Assembly (NCBI GenBank): GCA_938023075.1
Contig: CALHDG010000124.1
Location: 1-33,693, forward strand
Reading direction: 5' to 3'
From: an uncultured Chitinophagales bacterium
Lineage (GTDB): Bacteria; Bacteroidota; Bacteroidia; Chitinophagales; JAHDHT01
DNA length: 33,693 nucleotides
The translations under genes were made by a program, and so were the position numbers. This document shows positions 31,971-33,693 of this stretch, piece by piece (position 1 is the stretch's first letter; each line of letters starts with the position of its first letter). The notes under the pieces are model-generated. The model ran no database searches. It was not told the origin of the DNA and was given only the letters and a program-made list of their open reading frames with translations.

Positions 31971-33464
31971 ATGAGTTGGATTCAATTTAACATAGTACCC
32001 GTAGAAGATTCTATTGATTTAATAATTGATGCTTTAAGGAAAGAATTTAGTATAAGTGATGAAGATATAATTGAGCTTGAAGCTAAAATTTATGGACTAT
32101 TTGAAGAATTAATTGACACCCTTTATGTTGTTATTGAAACTCCTTATGTAGACAAATTTTACAGAGATAGTTATTACACTTACTTTGCTTCAAAACATAA
32201 AGAATATAAACGAGACTGTATTAGATTGTCATTATTTCAAGATGGAATAACACAAGATCATTTTAGAAATGTGGACTTGTTTAAACAGTTACAAAAATAC
32301 TTTTTGGGTTATATCATTCTTAGACCAACTGTTCCAAATATTATTGGAAGATCAATCATAAGCCGGCATTGTTTAAAAGATAAAAACATGCTTATCTGTT
32401 CATATAAATCTAACATACTTATAAATGGTGTTAAACTTGAAATAGATGGATTTCCGCATAGCTCACAAGATGGTGAAAGTATTACCTGTGCGGAAACTAC
32501 TATTTGGGGTTTAATGGAATACTTTGGAAATCGCTATCCCGATTATAGACCAATAGCAATATCGGGAATTATCGAAGTGCTATCAAAATATTCTAAAAAA
32601 AGAATGCTCCCGTCAAGTGGGTTAACTGTTGACCAAATAAGCTACGCTATAAAAGAGTTTGGTTTTGGAACATATATTTATTCAAGAGAAGGTGCTTATG
32701 AAGATAAAATTGAGCAAGTTATAAGCATATATATTGAAAGTGGCATACCAGTACTTGCTGTACTTGAAAATGATGAGTTAGCGCATGCCATTCTTGTTGT
32801 AGGCTATGAAAAAGAGGCTCAAATTGATTTTAATACTCAAACCAAAAGAACGCTAAGTTTTTCAGATGAAGATGTAACGTACATTGATTATTCAGATGTA
32901 GAAAGAAAATATGTAATACAGGATGATAATTTGAAGCCACTTAGAAAAATATTACTATCTAAACCCGATAAGCCATATTTAGATGTAGAGCAAGAAGAAT
33001 GGAAAGATGTAAAAATAGATTCTATTGTTGTTCCATTATATAAGCGAATATATTTAGAAGCTGAAATGGCAAAACAGTTAGCTCTTAATGTGCTAAATGA
33101 TGCCGATTTAGGTTATAAATTTGAACCTGATTTTATCTTTCGATTTTACTTAACATCAAGTAGATCATTTAAATATCATATAGCTAAGTTAGATGATATT
33201 GAGGGAAAAATAGCCGATGAACTAATTTTACAAAGGATGCCAAAATTTATTTGGGTAGCAGAAATTTACAAAAAAGATGATTATAAAAGGAATTTAGCAA
33301 GCGGATTGATTGTTATAGATGCTACGGAGGCAAGAGAAAATGTTAAAGATGCAGTATTGACTGGACTTTATCCTGATAGGTGCATTTTTAAAAGTGGCAG
33401 AGATTTTGTAGTTTTATCGCAAGAATTTAAAAATTATTATAGATTTCAAAACAATCTTAATTGA
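31971..33464 (+). CDS. Papain/C39-like cysteine peptidase-type protein
   Basis: The 497-aa protein has no signal peptide. Residues 166-176 read QDGESITCAET, with Gln166 and Cys173 placed like the oxyanion Gln and nucleophile of papain-fold enzymes. GIPVLAVLENDELAHAILVV supplies His272, and YVIQDDNLKP supplies Asp318 or Asp319. The order Q-C-H-D is that of C39-like and papain-like hydrolases. The N-terminal ~160 residues are helical and end in FLGYIILRPTVPNIIGRSII. The C-terminal ~170 residues form an unknown domain (FIFRFYLTSSRSFKYHIAKL, FIWVAEIYKKDDYKRNLASG). Without a signal it should be cytoplasmic. Its TGA overlaps the TTG start of a small basic protein. Peptidase activity and target are inferred only. 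Confidence 0.65.
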   Translation: MSWIQFNIVPVEDSIDLIIDALRKEFSISDEDIIELEAKIYGLFEELIDTLYVVIETPYVDKFYRDSYYTYFASKHKEYKRDCIRLSLFQDGITQDHFRNVDLFKQLQKYFLGYIILRPTVPNIIGRSIISRHCLKDKNMLICSYKSNILINGVKLEIDGFPHSSQDGESITCAETTIWGLMEYFGNRYPDYRPIAISGIIEVLSKYSKKRMLPSSGLTVDQISYAIKEFGFGTYIYSREGAYEDKIEQVISIYIESGIPVLAVLENDELAHAILVVGYEKEAQIDFNTQTKRTLSFSDEDVTYIDYSDVERKYVIQDDNLKPLRKILLSKPDKPYLDVEQEEWKDVKIDSIVVPLYKRIYLEAEMAKQLALNVLNDADLGYKFEPDFIFRFYLTSSRSFKYHIAKLDDIEGKIADELILQRMPKFIWVAEIYKKDDYKRNLASGLIVIDATEARENVKDAVLTGLYPDRCIFKSGRDFVVLSQEFKNYYRFQNNLN

Positions 33465-33649
33465 GTAAAAGAAAAACATATCACATTAAATCAGCTTCAA
33501 AATCAGCAACATATACCAAAATTTCTGCTGATAAAGTTTCCTCATTTAATAGCAGAGCTTCTGCTGCTATGAAGGTAGCAAACCGGGATTTTAGAAAAAA
33601 ACAAAAGGTGTCTGCTAAAAAAGCATCAAATATTGTTTTAAATGCCTAA
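33461..33649 (+). CDS. Small lysine- and serine-rich protein paired with the peptidase-like gene
   Basis: The 62-aa frame starts with TTG at 33461, which overlaps the upstream TGA (TTGA), a coupled arrangement. The product is strongly basic with about 13 Lys and many Ser and Ala, has no Cys, and shows no membrane segment or leader (SKRKTYHIKSASKSATYTKI, FRKKQKVSAKKASNIVLNA). It could be a substrate, partner or nucleic-acid binder of the peptidase-like protein. I do not recognise it. The start and reality rest on the coupling and its composition. Confidence 0.5.
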   Translation: MSKRKTYHIKSASKSATYTKISADKVSSFNSRASAAMKVANRDFRKKQKVSAKKASNIVLNA

Positions 33650-33693
33650 CTCTTAACTTTCCCCTTCAATTGTTCAACATAATATTAAACATA

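Overview
The window is AT-rich DNA from a member of the Bacteroidota. The evidence is a gliding-type (CHU_C) type IX secretion sorting domain, a PorE-like OmpA protein, a CarB without the C-terminal regulatory domain, and several TAnnTTTG -7 promoter boxes. The best promoter is TTTG-N19-TATCTTTG in front of an initiator tRNA. The finer lineage cannot be fixed from this sequence.

Layout. 1-5735 (minus strand): an M4 metallopeptidase lipoprotein that runs off the left edge, then a surface-polysaccharide operon (Wzz-like, O-antigen ligase/polymerase-like, PlsC-like acyltransferase). 5946-11054 (plus): NUDIX hydrolase, a T9SS cargo adhesin with CHU_C tail, and a PorE-like protein. 11055-12778: a repeat-rich stretch around a peroxiredoxin-like gene, with a MITE-like element just upstream of carB. 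15609-16811 (minus): a decayed restriction-modification locus with intact vsr, a cytosine methyltransferase cut off before motif VIII, and a fragment of a third protein. 17196-21394: an unknown 548-aa protein flanked by a dead and a live copy of a glyoxalase gene end, then an LptF/LptG permease and an EamA transporter. 21826-25217 (minus): methyltransferase, DUF1456, redoxin lipoprotein, and a cytochrome c/copper monooxygenase-like lipoprotein. 25485-30326 (minus): SulP transporter, DUF72, a broken toxin-antitoxin pair, and a small operon of dtd, a MazG-like pyrophosphohydrolase and an unknown possible nuclease-fold protein. 30533-33693: tRNA-fMet with promoter and terminator, about 1 kb of gene-poor repeated DNA, a zinc-finger-like small ORF, and a two-gene cassette of a papain/C39-like cysteine peptidase and a tiny basic protein.

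The most notable find is a family of five dispersed structured repeats (6660, 11554, 21426, 21675, 28322). Their core stems differ in sequence between copies but stay paired through compensatory changes. One copy lies in the leader of the CHU_C gene, two sit next to each other in one intergenic gap, and one adjoins the truncated toxin gene. There is also a MITE-like element with 17/18 terminal inverted repeats and a 5-bp target duplication (GAGTA).

The terminal peptidase/small-protein pair is the best candidate for an undescribed system, but its function is not shown by the sequence. No rRNA, CRISPR array, intact transposase or integrase was seen.
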